Shown: positions 37,837-46,706, numbered from the stretch's first letter. The stretch is DNA of 64,000 nt from Deltaproteobacteria bacterium (GCA_005879805.1 VBKL01000053.1:29520-93519); one strand, 5' to 3'. Numbers and translations are program-made. The notes: a model not told the origin generated them from the letters alone.

Positions 37837-38660
37837 CCGCCGAGGCCTCCGCGGGGCTGAGGATTGGAGAGCGTGATCGCCGTGTAGATGTAGTCGATGG
37901 CGAAAATTGCGACGAGACCGCCCACGACGGCCTGCGTCGTGGCGATGCCCACGCCCCGCGCGCCGCCCTCTGCCTTGTAGCCGCGGAAGGCGGCGATGAG
38001 GATGACGACGAACCCGATCACCGCCGATTTCCCCAGACCGTTGGTCAGATCGTGGATCTCGACCAGGTACTGCATCCGGTTCAGGAAGGTGCCTGGCGAA
38101 AGGTCCTTGACGAGCACCGCGATGCCGTACGCGCCGGTGAGCGCGATGGCGTTGAACAGCATGGTGAGGACGGGCGCGGAGAGCGCCGCCGCGATGATGC
38201 GGGGGACGATCAGGTAGTTGATCGGATCGACCGCCATCGTTTCGAGCGCGTCGATCTGCTCGGTGACCCGCATGGTTCCGAGCTCGGTGGCTACTGCGCT
38301 GCCCACCCGGGCGACGATGACGATGCAGGTGAAGATCGGGGCGAGCTCCCGCGCGAGACCGAGCTCCACCGTGGCGCCGACCAGCGACTGCGCGTTGAAG
38401 AGCCCGAACGCGTAGACGAACTGCAGGGCGAGGACCATGCCGGTGAAGAGGCCGGTCAGCCCCACCACGAAGAGCGAACCGTAGGCCATGAACTCGAGCT
38501 GGTTGAAGAGCAGCCCGATGCGATACGGCGGCCGCAAGATGGTGACAACGGCCTGGCCGAAGAAGACGGAAAGCTCGCCGAGCACCTCGAGGGGCGCGCG
38601 CAGCGGTTTCGTCCACGCCGCCGGCACTCCCGGGGCGCGCGCGGCCGGCTGTTCCGCCAT
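37833..38660 (-). CDS. mlaE: Mla-type ABC transporter permease
   Basis: A 275-residue inner-membrane permease with the MlaE/DUF140 fold. Landmarks: FTGMVLALQFVYAFGLF, GLARELAPIFTCIVIVARVGSAVATELGTM and EQIDALETMAVDPINYLIVPR. It is the first gene of the mlaEFD transcript. No mlaB or mlaC gene is seen here, as in many non-enterobacterial systems. Confidence 0.94.
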   Translation of the reverse strand: MAEQPAARAPGVPAAWTKPLRAPLEVLGELSVFFGQAVVTILRPPYRIGLLFNQLEFMAYGSLFVVGLTGLFTGMVLALQFVYAFGLFNAQSLVGATVELGLARELAPIFTCIVIVARVGSAVATELGTMRVTEQIDALETMAVDPINYLIVPRIIAAALSAPVLTMLFNAIALTGAYGIAVLVKDLSPGTFLNRMQYLVEIHDLTNGLGKSAVIGFVVILIAAFRGYKAEGGARGVGIATTQAVVGGLVAIFAIDYIYTAITLSNPQPRGGLGG

Positions 38661-38737
38661 GGGCGAGCTATCTATCCTGAGAAGGCCGGGCGCGCGACAT
38701 TCCGTCCACGCTCCCCGGCGCCCTGCGACACCGTGTC

Positions 38738-39916
38738 CTAGATGACGACGCGCGGCACCCGGGTGCCGATGGCGCAGAAGATCTCGTACGGAATGGTGTC
38801 GCACAGGCCGGCGAGGTCGTCGGCGGAGATGCGCTCCTCGCCCTGATCGCCCATCAGCACCACTTCCTCGGCTTCGCGGACGTCCGGCACGTCGGTGACG
38901 TCGATCATCGTCATGTCCATGCAGACGGTACCGACCTGCTTGACCCGCTTGCCGCGAACCAGCACCTCGCCCTTGTTGGTGAGGCTGCGCCGGTACCCGT
39001 CGGCGTAGCCGACCGGCAAGGTGGCGATGACGCTGTCGCGGCGGGCAGTCCACTTGTGGCCGTACGAGATGGGCGTTCCTGCCTTGACGTGCTTGAGATG
39101 CGCGATGCCCGTCACCCAGCTCATCGCCGGGCGCAGGTCCGCCATGTCCGAAAAACGCGGCGCGGGCGCGGCGCCGTAGAGCATCAGACCGGGGCGCACC
39201 ATGTCGTAGTGCGAGAGCGGGAGGTCCAGCACCGCGGCGCTGTTCGCGAGATGGGAGAGCGCGAGGGGCTGGCCGGCGTCGAGGATCGCGCGGCGGGCGT
39301 CGGCGAACAGCTCGAGCGCCTTCTGGGTAGACGTCGGGTCGCGCAGGTCGGCGTTGGCGAAGTGCGAGGAGAGGCCGGTGATGCGGACCTCGGGGCGCTT
39401 CTCCAGCAGATCGAGCAGCCCGCCCAGGTCCTCGGGCTGGACGCCGATGCGGCCCATGCCGGTGTCGAGCTTGATATGGGCGTCGGCGGTGACGCCACGC
39501 GACCGCGCGGCCGCGGCGAGCGATTCGATCATGTCCGGCCGGTAGACGAGCGGCGTGATCCGGTGCTGCAGGAGGAGGCCGTAATCCGTGTACTGCCCGC
39601 CAAGGGCGAGGATCGGTGCGGTGATCCCGACGTTGCGCAGCGCGAGGCCTTCCTCGACGAGCGCGACCCCGAGCCACTCCGCTCCCGCGGCGAGGAACGA
39701 GCGGGCGGCGATGGCGGCGCCATGACCGTATCCGTCCGCCTTCACCACCGCGCAGATGCGGGCGCGGGGCGCGGCGCGGCGGGCTTCCTTGAGGTTGTGC
39801 TGCAAAGCGTGTGCGTCGATGCGCGCTTCGGTAGGACGGACGCGCAGATCGAACGCGCGCCGGGTCGGCTCGTGGACGGCCGAGAGGGCCACTTCTCCGG
39901 ACGTTCTTGCTGCCAA
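38738..39916 (-). CDS. alr: Alanine racemase
   Basis: A 392-residue PLP enzyme interconverting L- and D-alanine for peptidoglycan. PLP lysine motif AVVKADGYGHG; catalytic tyrosine region AGTPISYGHKWTA; C-terminal domain with VGTVCMDMTMIDVTD. The TTG start at 39916 has GGAGG 8 nt upstream, supporting it. The ~25-residue N-terminal extension before RPTEARIDAHAL is longer than usual. Divergent from a small zinc-ribbon protein. Confidence 0.95.
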   Translation of the reverse strand: MAARTSGEVALSAVHEPTRRAFDLRVRPTEARIDAHALQHNLKEARRAAPRARICAVVKADGYGHGAAIAARSFLAAGAEWLGVALVEEGLALRNVGITAPILALGGQYTDYGLLLQHRITPLVYRPDMIESLAAAARSRGVTADAHIKLDTGMGRIGVQPEDLGGLLDLLEKRPEVRITGLSSHFANADLRDPTSTQKALELFADARRAILDAGQPLALSHLANSAAVLDLPLSHYDMVRPGLMLYGAAPAPRFSDMADLRPAMSWVTGIAHLKHVKAGTPISYGHKWTARRDSVIATLPVGYADGYRRSLTNKGEVLVRGKRVKQVGTVCMDMTMIDVTDVPDVREAEEVVLMGDQGEERISADDLAGLCDTIPYEIFCAIGTRVPRVVI

Positions 39917-39999
39917 GGGCGTGCCTCCGTGGGAATCACTCTAACAACACCGCGCGCGGGCGTTGGCTTTCCCGGCGCCCCCGGATAAACAAGTCGCAC

Positions 40000-40407
40000 A
40001 TGGCTCAAGCGAACCGGGTGGGCGGAGACGTCGACGCATTCTGTACACGCTGCAAGATGGAGCTCGGGCATACCATCCTGGCGATGGTGGGCTCCCGCCC
40101 CGCCCGGGTCCGCTGCAACACCTGCCAGGGCGAGCACGCCTACCGCGGCCCGCCCGAGAAGAAGAAGGGGACCTGGGTCCCGGCCTCCGACCGCGTCTCC
40201 AAGCCGGCGGTGACGAGCTGGGAAGCGCTCCTGCGCGAGAAGGACATTTCGCGAGCCCGTCCCTACTCCGCCAAGGATCGCTACAACGCCGAGGAGCTGC
40301 TCCAGCACCCCGTGTTCGGAATCGGACTGGTGCAGGAGGTGCGCGGGGACAAGATCTCGGTCGCCTTCAAGGCGGACGTGAAGACGCTGGTGCACGGCAA
40401 GGCCTGA
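40000..40407 (+). CDS. Small zinc-ribbon hypothetical protein
   Basis: A 135-residue protein. FCTRCKMELGHTILAMVG with VRCNTCQGEHAY gives two CxxC knuckles, likely one zinc site. A basic linker (PPEKKKGTW) follows and then a C-terminal segment HPVFGIGLVQEVRGDKISVAFKADVKTLVHG, a small beta-barrel resembling CarD/Tudor-like nucleic-acid-binding pieces. No named family recognised. No Shine-Dalgarno is evident before ATG 40000. Confidence 0.65.
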   Translation: MAQANRVGGDVDAFCTRCKMELGHTILAMVGSRPARVRCNTCQGEHAYRGPPEKKKGTWVPASDRVSKPAVTSWEALLREKDISRARPYSAKDRYNAEELLQHPVFGIGLVQEVRGDKISVAFKADVKTLVHGKA

Positions 40408-40428
40408 CCGGCGACGATCCCAGCCGAA

Positions 40429-41172
40429 TCAAGTCGCGGCGCGCCGGGCCGCACGGAGCAGCTCGAGCGCCCCGGCGAGGTCCGCGGGCAGCGGCGCCTC
40501 GACGAGGAGGAAACCCCGCCCGGAAGGATGCGGGACGCGCAGCGAGCGGGCGTGCAGCGGCGTCCGCGTCAGCGCCGGTTCCTCGGGACGAGGCGCCCGC
40601 GGATCCAGGTCGCGTCGCAGGAGCGGGCCCGGCTCCCCGTAGCGCGGATCGATGGCCAGCGGATGACCGAGCGCCGCGAGGTGCACCCTTACCTGATGTC
40701 TTCGCCCGGTCCGCGGGCGGCAGTCGCAAGCGGTGAACGAGCCGAAGCGCTCCACCGGCGCCACGTCGGTGCGCGCTTCCAGTCCTTCGCCGGACTGCGC
40801 GACCCGCATCGTCCCGCGGCGGCCGGCGGCGAGTGCCTGCTCGCACCTCTTCCCGGAAGCCAGATCGCCTCGCACCAGGGCGAAGTAGACCTTCTCCGCC
40901 CTGCGCGACTCGAAGGCGGCGTTCAAGGCGCGATGCGCGTCGGTTCCCAGCCCAAAGAGGATGACGCCACTCGTGTCGCGGTCGAGGCGGTGGACCGGAA
41001 GGGCATCCGGCGCGATTTCCCGGACGAGTTGCGAAAGGGGTGGTTCGCCCTCGTGGCCGCGCCCGGGTGTGGTCGAAAGGCCCGCCGGTTTGTCGATCGC
41101 AAGGACGAGATCGTCGCGATGCAGCACCCGCAGCACTTCGCGACGCTCGCACCGGGAGCGCGGCCCGTCCAC
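40429..41172 (-). CDS. RluA-family pseudouridine synthase
   Basis: About 247 residues. The catalytic motif HRLDRDTSGVILFG contains the nucleophilic Asp, and LRVLHRDDLVLAIDKPAGLST starts the domain; CRPRTGRRHQVRVHLAALGHPL is also typical. It isomerises uridine in rRNA or tRNA; the exact position is unknown. GTG at 41172 is chosen because GGGGGAG lies 6 nt upstream; the frame stays open to a TTG at 41250 with no such site. No S4 domain is present. Confidence 0.88.
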   Translation of the reverse strand: MDGPRSRCERREVLRVLHRDDLVLAIDKPAGLSTTPGRGHEGEPPLSQLVREIAPDALPVHRLDRDTSGVILFGLGTDAHRALNAAFESRRAEKVYFALVRGDLASGKRCEQALAAGRRGTMRVAQSGEGLEARTDVAPVERFGSFTACDCRPRTGRRHQVRVHLAALGHPLAIDPRYGEPGPLLRRDLDPRAPRPEEPALTRTPLHARSLRVPHPSGRGFLLVEAPLPADLAGALELLRAARRAAT

Positions 41173-41293
41173 CGGACGCTCCCCCGCTCGCCTGCCCCAG
41201 GGGACCTGGCGTCCCGGCGGCCGCCCGTGGCTTGGCGCAGCAATGGCCAAGGTCCACTTTCAGACGGCAAGCGTCACAGAGGGGGAAATCACG

Positions 41294-41902
41294 ATGGCTT
41301 TCGACATCCTGGACCTCGTCTGGCGCGATTTCGACCGGATGGTGCGGGCGGGCTCGACCCCGCTGCAGCTCCTCGCCGACCCCGCTGCGTGGGTGGTCGC
41401 CGGTCACCGCATCGGACGCGCGCTCCAGGCGATGCCGGGCGCGCTCCGGACGCCGCTCTTGTTCGCCTATCGCCCCTGCGAAGTGGCGATCGGGGCCCTC
41501 GCCGGGATGAGCCTTCCGGTCCAGGCGGAGATCGGCGGCGGTCTGCAAGTCCACGGGACGGGAATCGTCGTCGCCCCCAACGCGCACATCGGCCGCGACT
41601 GCGATCTCTCGCGCGGTGCGGTGCTCGCGGAGACCGAGAGCGGGGCTCCCTGGCTCGGGGACCGCGTGCACGTCGGGCCCGGCGCCAAGATCCTCGGCGA
41701 TGTTCGCGTCGGCAATGACGCGCGCATCGGAGCCTGCGCGGTGGTCGACTTCGACGTGCCCGACGGTGGAATCGTCGCCGGCGTGCTCGGAGTGGTGGAG
41801 ACCGTCCGCGGACGGCGCCGCCCGCCGCTCTTCGACAGCGTTCGCCGCGCGGTCCGCTCCTTCCTGCCGCGGCCGACCCAGCTGCTCCTGCGCGCGGGTT
41901 AG
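41294..41902 (+). CDS. Serine acetyltransferase-like hexapeptide protein
   Basis: A 202-residue protein. An N-terminal helical segment (DILDLVWRDFDRMVRAG) precedes left-handed beta-helix hexapeptide repeats (AEIGGGLQVHGTGIVVAPNA, GRDCDLSRGAVLAET, GDRVHVGPGAKILGDVRVG). The layout is CysE-like, but the strict CysE active-site signature is not complete, so the acyl acceptor is uncertain. GAGGGGGAAA lies upstream of ATG 41294. Confidence 0.78.
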   Translation: MAFDILDLVWRDFDRMVRAGSTPLQLLADPAAWVVAGHRIGRALQAMPGALRTPLLFAYRPCEVAIGALAGMSLPVQAEIGGGLQVHGTGIVVAPNAHIGRDCDLSRGAVLAETESGAPWLGDRVHVGPGAKILGDVRVGNDARIGACAVVDFDVPDGGIVAGVLGVVETVRGRRRPPLFDSVRRAVRSFLPRPTQLLLRAG

Positions 41903-41936
41903 CTGGGTCACTATCGATCCACTGAGTAGACTTCAC

Positions 41937-41952
41937 CCCGTCCCGGGACGGG
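41937..41952. other. Perfect 16-bp GC palindrome
   Basis: CCCGTCCCGGGACGGG lies 35 bp after the acyltransferase-like gene and about 80 bp before the DUF3187-like gene. It could be a terminator core without a U-tract, or a dimeric regulator site. Only the symmetry is visible. Confidence 0.4.
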
Positions 41953-42033
41953 TAAATCCATTCAGTGTCTTTGGACGTCCCCCACGGACCCGCGGCTCGC
42001 GTCAGAGACCGCGCGCCGCCTCTTCAGGGTACC

Positions 42034-43140
42034 TTGTCCGCGGTGCTCGCCTTCGCCGTCGCCCTGCTCTGCGCCGCCGGCGATCCCGCCCCTTCGCGGG
42101 CACCGCTCGGCACCCGGACCCAGGGCCCCGTGCGGGAGCTGTTCCTCGACGTGACGTCGGCGGACGCCCGCCGGCCTCTGTCCAGCGAGCTCGAGCTGCG
42201 CTACTCCATCGCCAACAGCTGGAACGAGCCGATGTCGGTCGCTCGCGGTCCGAGCATCTCCTCGCAGGAGTTGGACGAGCAGGCCGATTCGCTGACCGTC
42301 CGCTACCGAACGCCCTGGTCGCGGTGGCTGGGCCCGAAGCTCGCTCCGTTCTCCACCACCGTCGAAGGCAGGTTCACGCTGCACTGGGGCGGCTATACCG
42401 ACCGCGCCATCGAGGCGTGGCACGGTCTCGTCGGAGCCTTCAACTTCGAGCGCTCGAGGTTTCCGCGGAACCAGATCCACCTCGCCCTCGGCGACGAAGG
42501 GGGCACGGCGTTCCGGATCGATGGCACCACTCCCACCGTGGGCGACGTGGTCCTGCGCAACCAGGCCTCGCTCTTCGAGGGCGGCGACCCGCTTTCCGCG
42601 GGTGAGGTCCATCGCTACGGCCTCGCGGCGCGGCTCGATCTCAAGCTGCCCACGGGCCCGCTCTCGCGTGCGGGCGGTTCGGGTGGCTTCGATGCCGGCC
42701 TGGCGCTACTCGGCACCGCCGAGCTCACGAGCTGGCTCACCGCCCACGCGATGTTCTCCACCAGCAGATTCTCGGGCTTCGCCTGCAACTGCGCGCTGCA
42801 ACCCAAGGAGTGGCACGCAGGCTTCGACGCTTCCCTCGCCGCGAGCCTTGGCGGCACCACCTTTCTCGTGGAGGACCGGGTGGTTTCGCCGCTCCTCCGT
42901 CCGGGCTGGTCCCGCATCGCCTGGCGGGGCAACGACGGGCTCCTCGCGTCCGGCCTCTACGCGGACTTCCGCACCCACAACCAGGTGACCTTCGCCATCC
43001 GGCGCGGGCGATTCACCTTCTGGCTGAGCGAGGACGGCACGCCGGGCTCGAATCCTCCCAGCACGTTGCATTTCCTCTACATGAGCAACGCACCCGACGT
43101 GGTGGTGGGTCTCTCGTTCACCCAGCCGCTCCCGAATTGA
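42034..43140 (+). CDS. DUF3187-like outer-membrane protein
   Basis: About 368 residues with a signal peptide (SAVLAFAVALLCAAG) and many beta-strand-like segments: LELRYSIANSWNEP, TVEGRFTLHWGGY, NQIHLALGDEGG, TFAIRRGRFTFWLSEDG, ending VVVGLSFTQPLP. The opening strands and NNQ/NQ loops fit the DUF3187 outer-membrane family. The start is uncertain: TTG 42034 gives a clean signal peptide; GTG 41965 adds 23 unlikely residues. Confidence 0.65.
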   Translation: MSAVLAFAVALLCAAGDPAPSRAPLGTRTQGPVRELFLDVTSADARRPLSSELELRYSIANSWNEPMSVARGPSISSQELDEQADSLTVRYRTPWSRWLGPKLAPFSTTVEGRFTLHWGGYTDRAIEAWHGLVGAFNFERSRFPRNQIHLALGDEGGTAFRIDGTTPTVGDVVLRNQASLFEGGDPLSAGEVHRYGLAARLDLKLPTGPLSRAGGSGGFDAGLALLGTAELTSWLTAHAMFSTSRFSGFACNCALQPKEWHAGFDASLAASLGGTTFLVEDRVVSPLLRPGWSRIAWRGNDGLLASGLYADFRTHNQVTFAIRRGRFTFWLSEDGTPGSNPPSTLHFLYMSNAPDVVVGLSFTQPLPN

Positions 43141-43165
43141 CATCATGATGCCTCCCTATTAGCAT
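43137..43165 (+). promoter_or_regulatory. vapBC promoter with operator palindrome
   Basis: TTGACA (43137-43142) and TAGCAT (43160-43165) are 17 bp apart, a near-ideal sigma-70 promoter. The palindrome CATCATGATG (43141-43150) lies between them, where an autoregulating VapB dimer would block it. Transcription would start near 43172, the first base of the vapB GTG, and no Shine-Dalgarno is present, so the mRNA is probably leaderless. Confidence 0.55.
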
Positions 43166-43171
43166 CACGGT

Positions 43172-43420
43172 GTGAGAACCACCCTTACGCTCGACGAAGA
43201 CGTCGCGCAGAAGCTCAAGTCGGAAGCGCGCCGGTCGGGCCGGACGTTCCGGGACGTCGTCAACGACATGCTCCGGCGCGGGTTCGAGAATCGGCGGCGG
43301 ACCAGACCGACCGGTCCGTTCAAAGTGGTCGCGCGTAGTCTAGGAAAGCTGAAGCCCGGTCTCGGTCTAGACAGCGTCTCGGATCTCCTCGAACAAGTCG
43401 AAGGCCCGCGCCATCGCTGA
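43172..43420 (+). CDS. vapB: VapB-like ribbon-helix-helix antitoxin
   Basis: An 82-residue antitoxin. MRTTLTLDEDVAQKLKSEAR is a typical ribbon-helix-helix DNA-binding strand and helix, followed by FRDVVNDMLRRGF; the C-terminal half is the toxin-binding tail. It neutralises the PIN toxin and should repress the operon. Its stop overlaps the toxin ATG by one base. Confidence 0.88.
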   Translation: MRTTLTLDEDVAQKLKSEARRSGRTFRDVVNDMLRRGFENRRRTRPTGPFKVVARSLGKLKPGLGLDSVSDLLEQVEGPRHR

Positions 43421-43827
43421 TGATCCTCGTCGACGCCAACTTGCTGCTCTACGCGTACAACCCCGACGCCGAGCAGCACGATGCAGCCCGGAACTGGCTC
43501 GAGGCGACCCTTTCCGGTTCGCAGCTCGTGCGCTTCGCATGGCTCACGCTCTGGGCATTCGTGAGAATTTCCACGAACCCCCACGTCTTCGAGCGGCCGT
43601 TTTCGGTGCCGGAGGCCGCCGCCGCGGTCTCGTCATGGCTCGCGCAACCCGGCGTCGCGGTTCTCGAACCGGGCGAGCGCCACTGGGAGATTCTCCAGAA
43701 GCTGATGGTCGACGGTCAGGCCAGTGGCCCGCGCGTCATGGATGCCGCCCTTGCGGCCCTCGCAGTCGAGCACGGTGCGACCCTGCATACGACGGAGGCG
43801 GTGACGGCGCCGATCCGGCTCCGATAA
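43420..43827 (+). CDS. vapC: VapC-like PIN-domain toxin, C-terminus altered
   Basis: A 135-residue PIN ribonuclease with Asp 5 in LVDANLLLYAYN and the later acidic residue in VMDAALAALAVEHGATLHTT. PIN toxins of this type usually continue TTDRDFARFPGL; here the sequence switches after HTT to EAVTAPIRLR and stops. That last stretch is the antisense of the M16 peptidase-like gene, so both genes appear cut at about 43795. Without the last acidic residue the RNase may be inactive. Confidence 0.8.
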   Translation: MILVDANLLLYAYNPDAEQHDAARNWLEATLSGSQLVRFAWLTLWAFVRISTNPHVFERPFSVPEAAAAVSSWLAQPGVAVLEPGERHWEILQKLMVDGQASGPRVMDAALAALAVEHGATLHTTEAVTAPIRLR

Positions 43828-44996
43828 GAAACGAGGTGCTCGAGGCCGACGCCGTCGAGCAAGGAGTCCGAGATCTGCTCGGCGAGCGCCTCGTGGCTCT
43901 CCAGCCCGAGCGGAAAGAGCCCCGCGAGATAGGTGCGGGCCTTGTCGAGCGCGTCCTCGGAAGGCCCGCTCTCCGCGTACCCGCCCATCTTCTCCAGCGC
44001 GACGTCGACGAGCTCGTGCAGCGTCTCGTTCTTGGTGAAGGAGGAGAACAGCGAAAGCCCGCTCTGGCGGTTCATGGCAAGCCGGGTCGACACGCTGTAG
44101 GAAAGGCCGCGATCGACGCGGATGGCGTCGACGAGGAGCGAAGTGAATCCGCCGCCGAGGGCGGTATTCGCCACCACCGCCTCGAAGAAGCGGGGCGAGC
44201 TCCGTGGAATGCCGGGCGACACGATGCGCAGCTGCGCTTGCGTCGAGTCGGGTTTGTGCAGGACCAGGGCCCGCAATCCGGGCTCCCGGGGAAGCTCAAG
44301 GAAATCGAGCGGCGTCGGACGCGCCTCGCTTGCCCATCGAACCTGCGCGAGCCGCTCGCGGGCGACATCGAGCAGACCCGAAGGGGGCGAATCCCCCACC
44401 ACCGCGAGCAGCGCGCCGCGCGGACGGAAGCGCGTGGCGTGGAAGGCGAGACAATCCTCGCGGCCGAAGGTCTCCACTTCGCGGCGGTATCCATGGACGG
44501 GATGACCGTACGGGTGCGCCGGCCCGTAGCCGAGACGGATGGTGGCGCGCGCCGCTACCGCCGAAGGCTCGTCGAGATCGCTCTGCAGTGCGGAGAGGGC
44601 GCGCCTTCTCGCCGCGGCGACCTCCTCCTCCGCGTAGGCGGGCTCGAGCGCGACCTCGAGGAGCGCATCGAGCGCCCTCTGGGAGAGATCGGCTGGCACG
44701 GTCAACGAAAGGGCCGCCTCGTCCATCGACACGTCGATGAGGAGGCTCGCGCCCATGCCCTCGATCAACTCGTCGACGCCGTGGGCATCGCGCCGCTTGG
44801 TCCCGCGCCGGAGCAGATCGGCGGTGAACTGCGCGAGCCCGGCCTTGGCCCGCGGATCCTCGCCCGCTCCCGCCGGCACCGAAAGACGGCAATGGAAGAG
44901 CGGCACGCCCCGGCGCTGCACGGCCAGCAAGACGAGTCCGGACGGCTCCTCCACGATGGAGTGGGGAGGAAGTGCGACATCGCGCAGCGCCTTCAT
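43716..44996 (-). CDS. M16 peptidase-like partner subunit, C-terminus altered
   Basis: A protein of the two-subunit M16B (PqqL/YmxG-type) class. It lacks the zinc-binding HxxEH at the usual place (GVDELIEGMGASL instead), as the non-catalytic partner does, but has the R/Y substrate-binding region TALGGGFTSLLVDAIRVDRGLSY. Native sequence ends near YRSRIGAVTA (about 43797); the remaining codons to 43716 are antisense to vapC. ATG 44996 overlaps the stop of the catalytic subunit (ATGA). Confidence 0.85.
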   Translation of the reverse strand: MKALRDVALPPHSIVEEPSGLVLLAVQRRGVPLFHCRLSVPAGAGEDPRAKAGLAQFTADLLRRGTKRRDAHGVDELIEGMGASLLIDVSMDEAALSLTVPADLSQRALDALLEVALEPAYAEEEVAAARRRALSALQSDLDEPSAVAARATIRLGYGPAHPYGHPVHGYRREVETFGREDCLAFHATRFRPRGALLAVVGDSPPSGLLDVARERLAQVRWASEARPTPLDFLELPREPGLRALVLHKPDSTQAQLRIVSPGIPRSSPRFFEAVVANTALGGGFTSLLVDAIRVDRGLSYSVSTRLAMNRQSGLSLFSSFTKNETLHELVDVALEKMGGYAESGPSEDALDKARTYLAGLFPLGLESHEALAEQISDSLLDGVGLEHLVSYRSRIGAVTASVVCRVAPCSTARAARAASMTRGPLA

Positions 44997-46282
44997 GCGG
45001 CCACCGCGTCCGCCGGGAGCTCTCCGGGAAGGAGCGTGGCAAGGTTGCGGCGATGAGGCGGGAAGACCTTGTTTGCCACCCTGATGACGGCGTTCCGGTC
45101 GACGGCCTGGTACCGATCCGGGAGGTCGAGGAAGGCCCGCCACGAGCCGAGCATCACTTCCATCTGCCCGATGGTGTGCGCTCGTCCGTTCGCGGTCTGC
45201 AGACCTCGCAAGAGTCCCGCGCGGACGTAGTTCTTCGCCCGTTGCAGCTCTTGCTCGTCGAGCCCCTCGTCGGCGACGCGGCCCAGCTCCGCCCACAGCG
45301 CGGCTTCGGCGCGCGCCGGGTCGACACCCGGGTTGAGCTTGAGCGACACCTCGAAGAGCCCGGGATCGATGCGCCAGCCGAAGGAGATGTGGGCGTCGAC
45401 GCAAAGCTCCTGCTCGTACACGAGGGCCCGCTTGAGCCGCGCCCCTTCGCCGAACCCGAGCGCCGCCTCGATCAGATCGAGGACCAGCGAGTCGGGATCG
45501 CGGCCGTCCGGACCGCGGAAGCCGGCCAGGAGCGCCGGCGCCTGGGCTGGATACTTCACGATCGCACGCCGCTCGCCCTTCTGCGGCGGCTCCCCGTTCG
45601 GGACCTCGGGCAGCGGGTCGCCGCGGGGGATCTTCCCGTAGAGCCGCTCGATCTCGCGAAGCGCCGCCGCCGGCTGGAAATCGCCGACCAGCACCAGCGT
45701 GCAGTTGTTGGGCGCGTAGTAGGTGCGGAAGTACCGCTCGCAATCGCGCCGGGAGATGCGGTTCAGGTCGGGCATCCACCCGACCACCGGCCAGCGATAG
45801 GGATGGGCGAGGAAAGCGAGAGCCGAGAGCGCCTCGTCGAGCATCCCGTCGATGTCGTTGTCGGTCCGGAAGCGGCGCTCTTCCTTCACCACCTCCCGCT
45901 CGCGCTGGAGCGAGTCATCGTCGATGACCAGCGAGGCCATCCGGTCCGATTCCAGGTCCAGCACGAGAGGCAGCGCTTCCGCCGCGAAATCCTCGTAATA
46001 GGCGGTGATGTCCGTCGAGGTGTAGGCGTTCGAGGTCCCGCCGGCCGCCTCGAGCCTGCGGTCGAACTCCTTGGGCCCGTACTTCTTCGAGCCGTTGAAC
46101 ATCATGTGCTCGAAGAGGTGGCTGATCCCGGTGATCCCGGGCTGCTCGTTGCGCGACCCGACGCGGAAGAAGCTGTAGAGGGTGGCGATGGGCAAGGAGG
46201 GATCCGCGAGGAGGCGGATCTGCAAGCCGTTCGAAAGGGCGTGCTCCTGCACCGGGAAATTGCTGGGATCGAGGAGAGGCAT
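44993..46282 (-). CDS. M16 zinc metallopeptidase, catalytic subunit
   Basis: About 429 residues with the inverted zinc motif HLFEHMMFNG (HxxEH) and the distal Glu region EREVVKEERR. It digests small proteins or peptides, probably as a heterodimer with the following partner. No strong signal peptide is visible at the chosen start. ATG 46282 with AGGAG upstream is preferred over TTG 46321. Confidence 0.92.
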   Translation of the reverse strand: MPLLDPSNFPVQEHALSNGLQIRLLADPSLPIATLYSFFRVGSRNEQPGITGISHLFEHMMFNGSKKYGPKEFDRRLEAAGGTSNAYTSTDITAYYEDFAAEALPLVLDLESDRMASLVIDDDSLQREREVVKEERRFRTDNDIDGMLDEALSALAFLAHPYRWPVVGWMPDLNRISRRDCERYFRTYYAPNNCTLVLVGDFQPAAALREIERLYGKIPRGDPLPEVPNGEPPQKGERRAIVKYPAQAPALLAGFRGPDGRDPDSLVLDLIEAALGFGEGARLKRALVYEQELCVDAHISFGWRIDPGLFEVSLKLNPGVDPARAEAALWAELGRVADEGLDEQELQRAKNYVRAGLLRGLQTANGRAHTIGQMEVMLGSWRAFLDLPDRYQAVDRNAVIRVANKVFPPHRRNLATLLPGELPADAVAA

Positions 46283-46379
46283 CGGCTCCTGCGCCGGCCT
46301 TGGGCCTATCTTGGCGGGCAACGGTCCTTAGGCGCCGCCGGCCGGGCCGTCAACGCTTCCGGATCGCCGTCCGGCCGCC

Positions 46380-46706
46380 TCAATCGGGTTCCTCACGATC
46401 GGAGTGCTCGCGGGCGAGGAGAAGCCGCTCGGCCGGTGTGAGCAGCTTCTTCGCCGTATTGCACGGCTTGCAGCTCGCGACGACGTTTCCTTTCACGCTT
46501 CGTCCACCCCGGGCGACCGGAACCACGTGGTCCATGGTCAGGTCCCGGGCGGGGAAATTGTTCCCACAATACGCGCACATGCCGCGCTGGATGCGGCGCT
46601 TCCACCAGGCGGTCCCCCGCAGGGCACGCGCCTTTTCCCGCTCCCTCTGGACGTGTTCCGCGTCGGCCTCGAATTCCACCCAGGGCTCCGGCGCACGGTC
46701 GGTCAC
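46380..46706 (-). CDS. HNH-endonuclease domain protein
   Basis: A 108-residue protein with a zinc-bound HNH core: CAYCGNNF, TMDHVVPVARGG and NVVASCKPCNTAKK (CxxC ... DH ... N ... CxxC). Stand-alone proteins of this size are common in myxobacteria and actinobacteria; the target is unknown. GTG start at 46706. The 198 bp between this gene and 46905 hold no convincing gene. Confidence 0.88.
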   Translation of the reverse strand: MTDRAPEPWVEFEADAEHVQREREKARALRGTAWWKRRIQRGMCAYCGNNFPARDLTMDHVVPVARGGRSVKGNVVASCKPCNTAKKLLTPAERLLLAREHSDREEPD

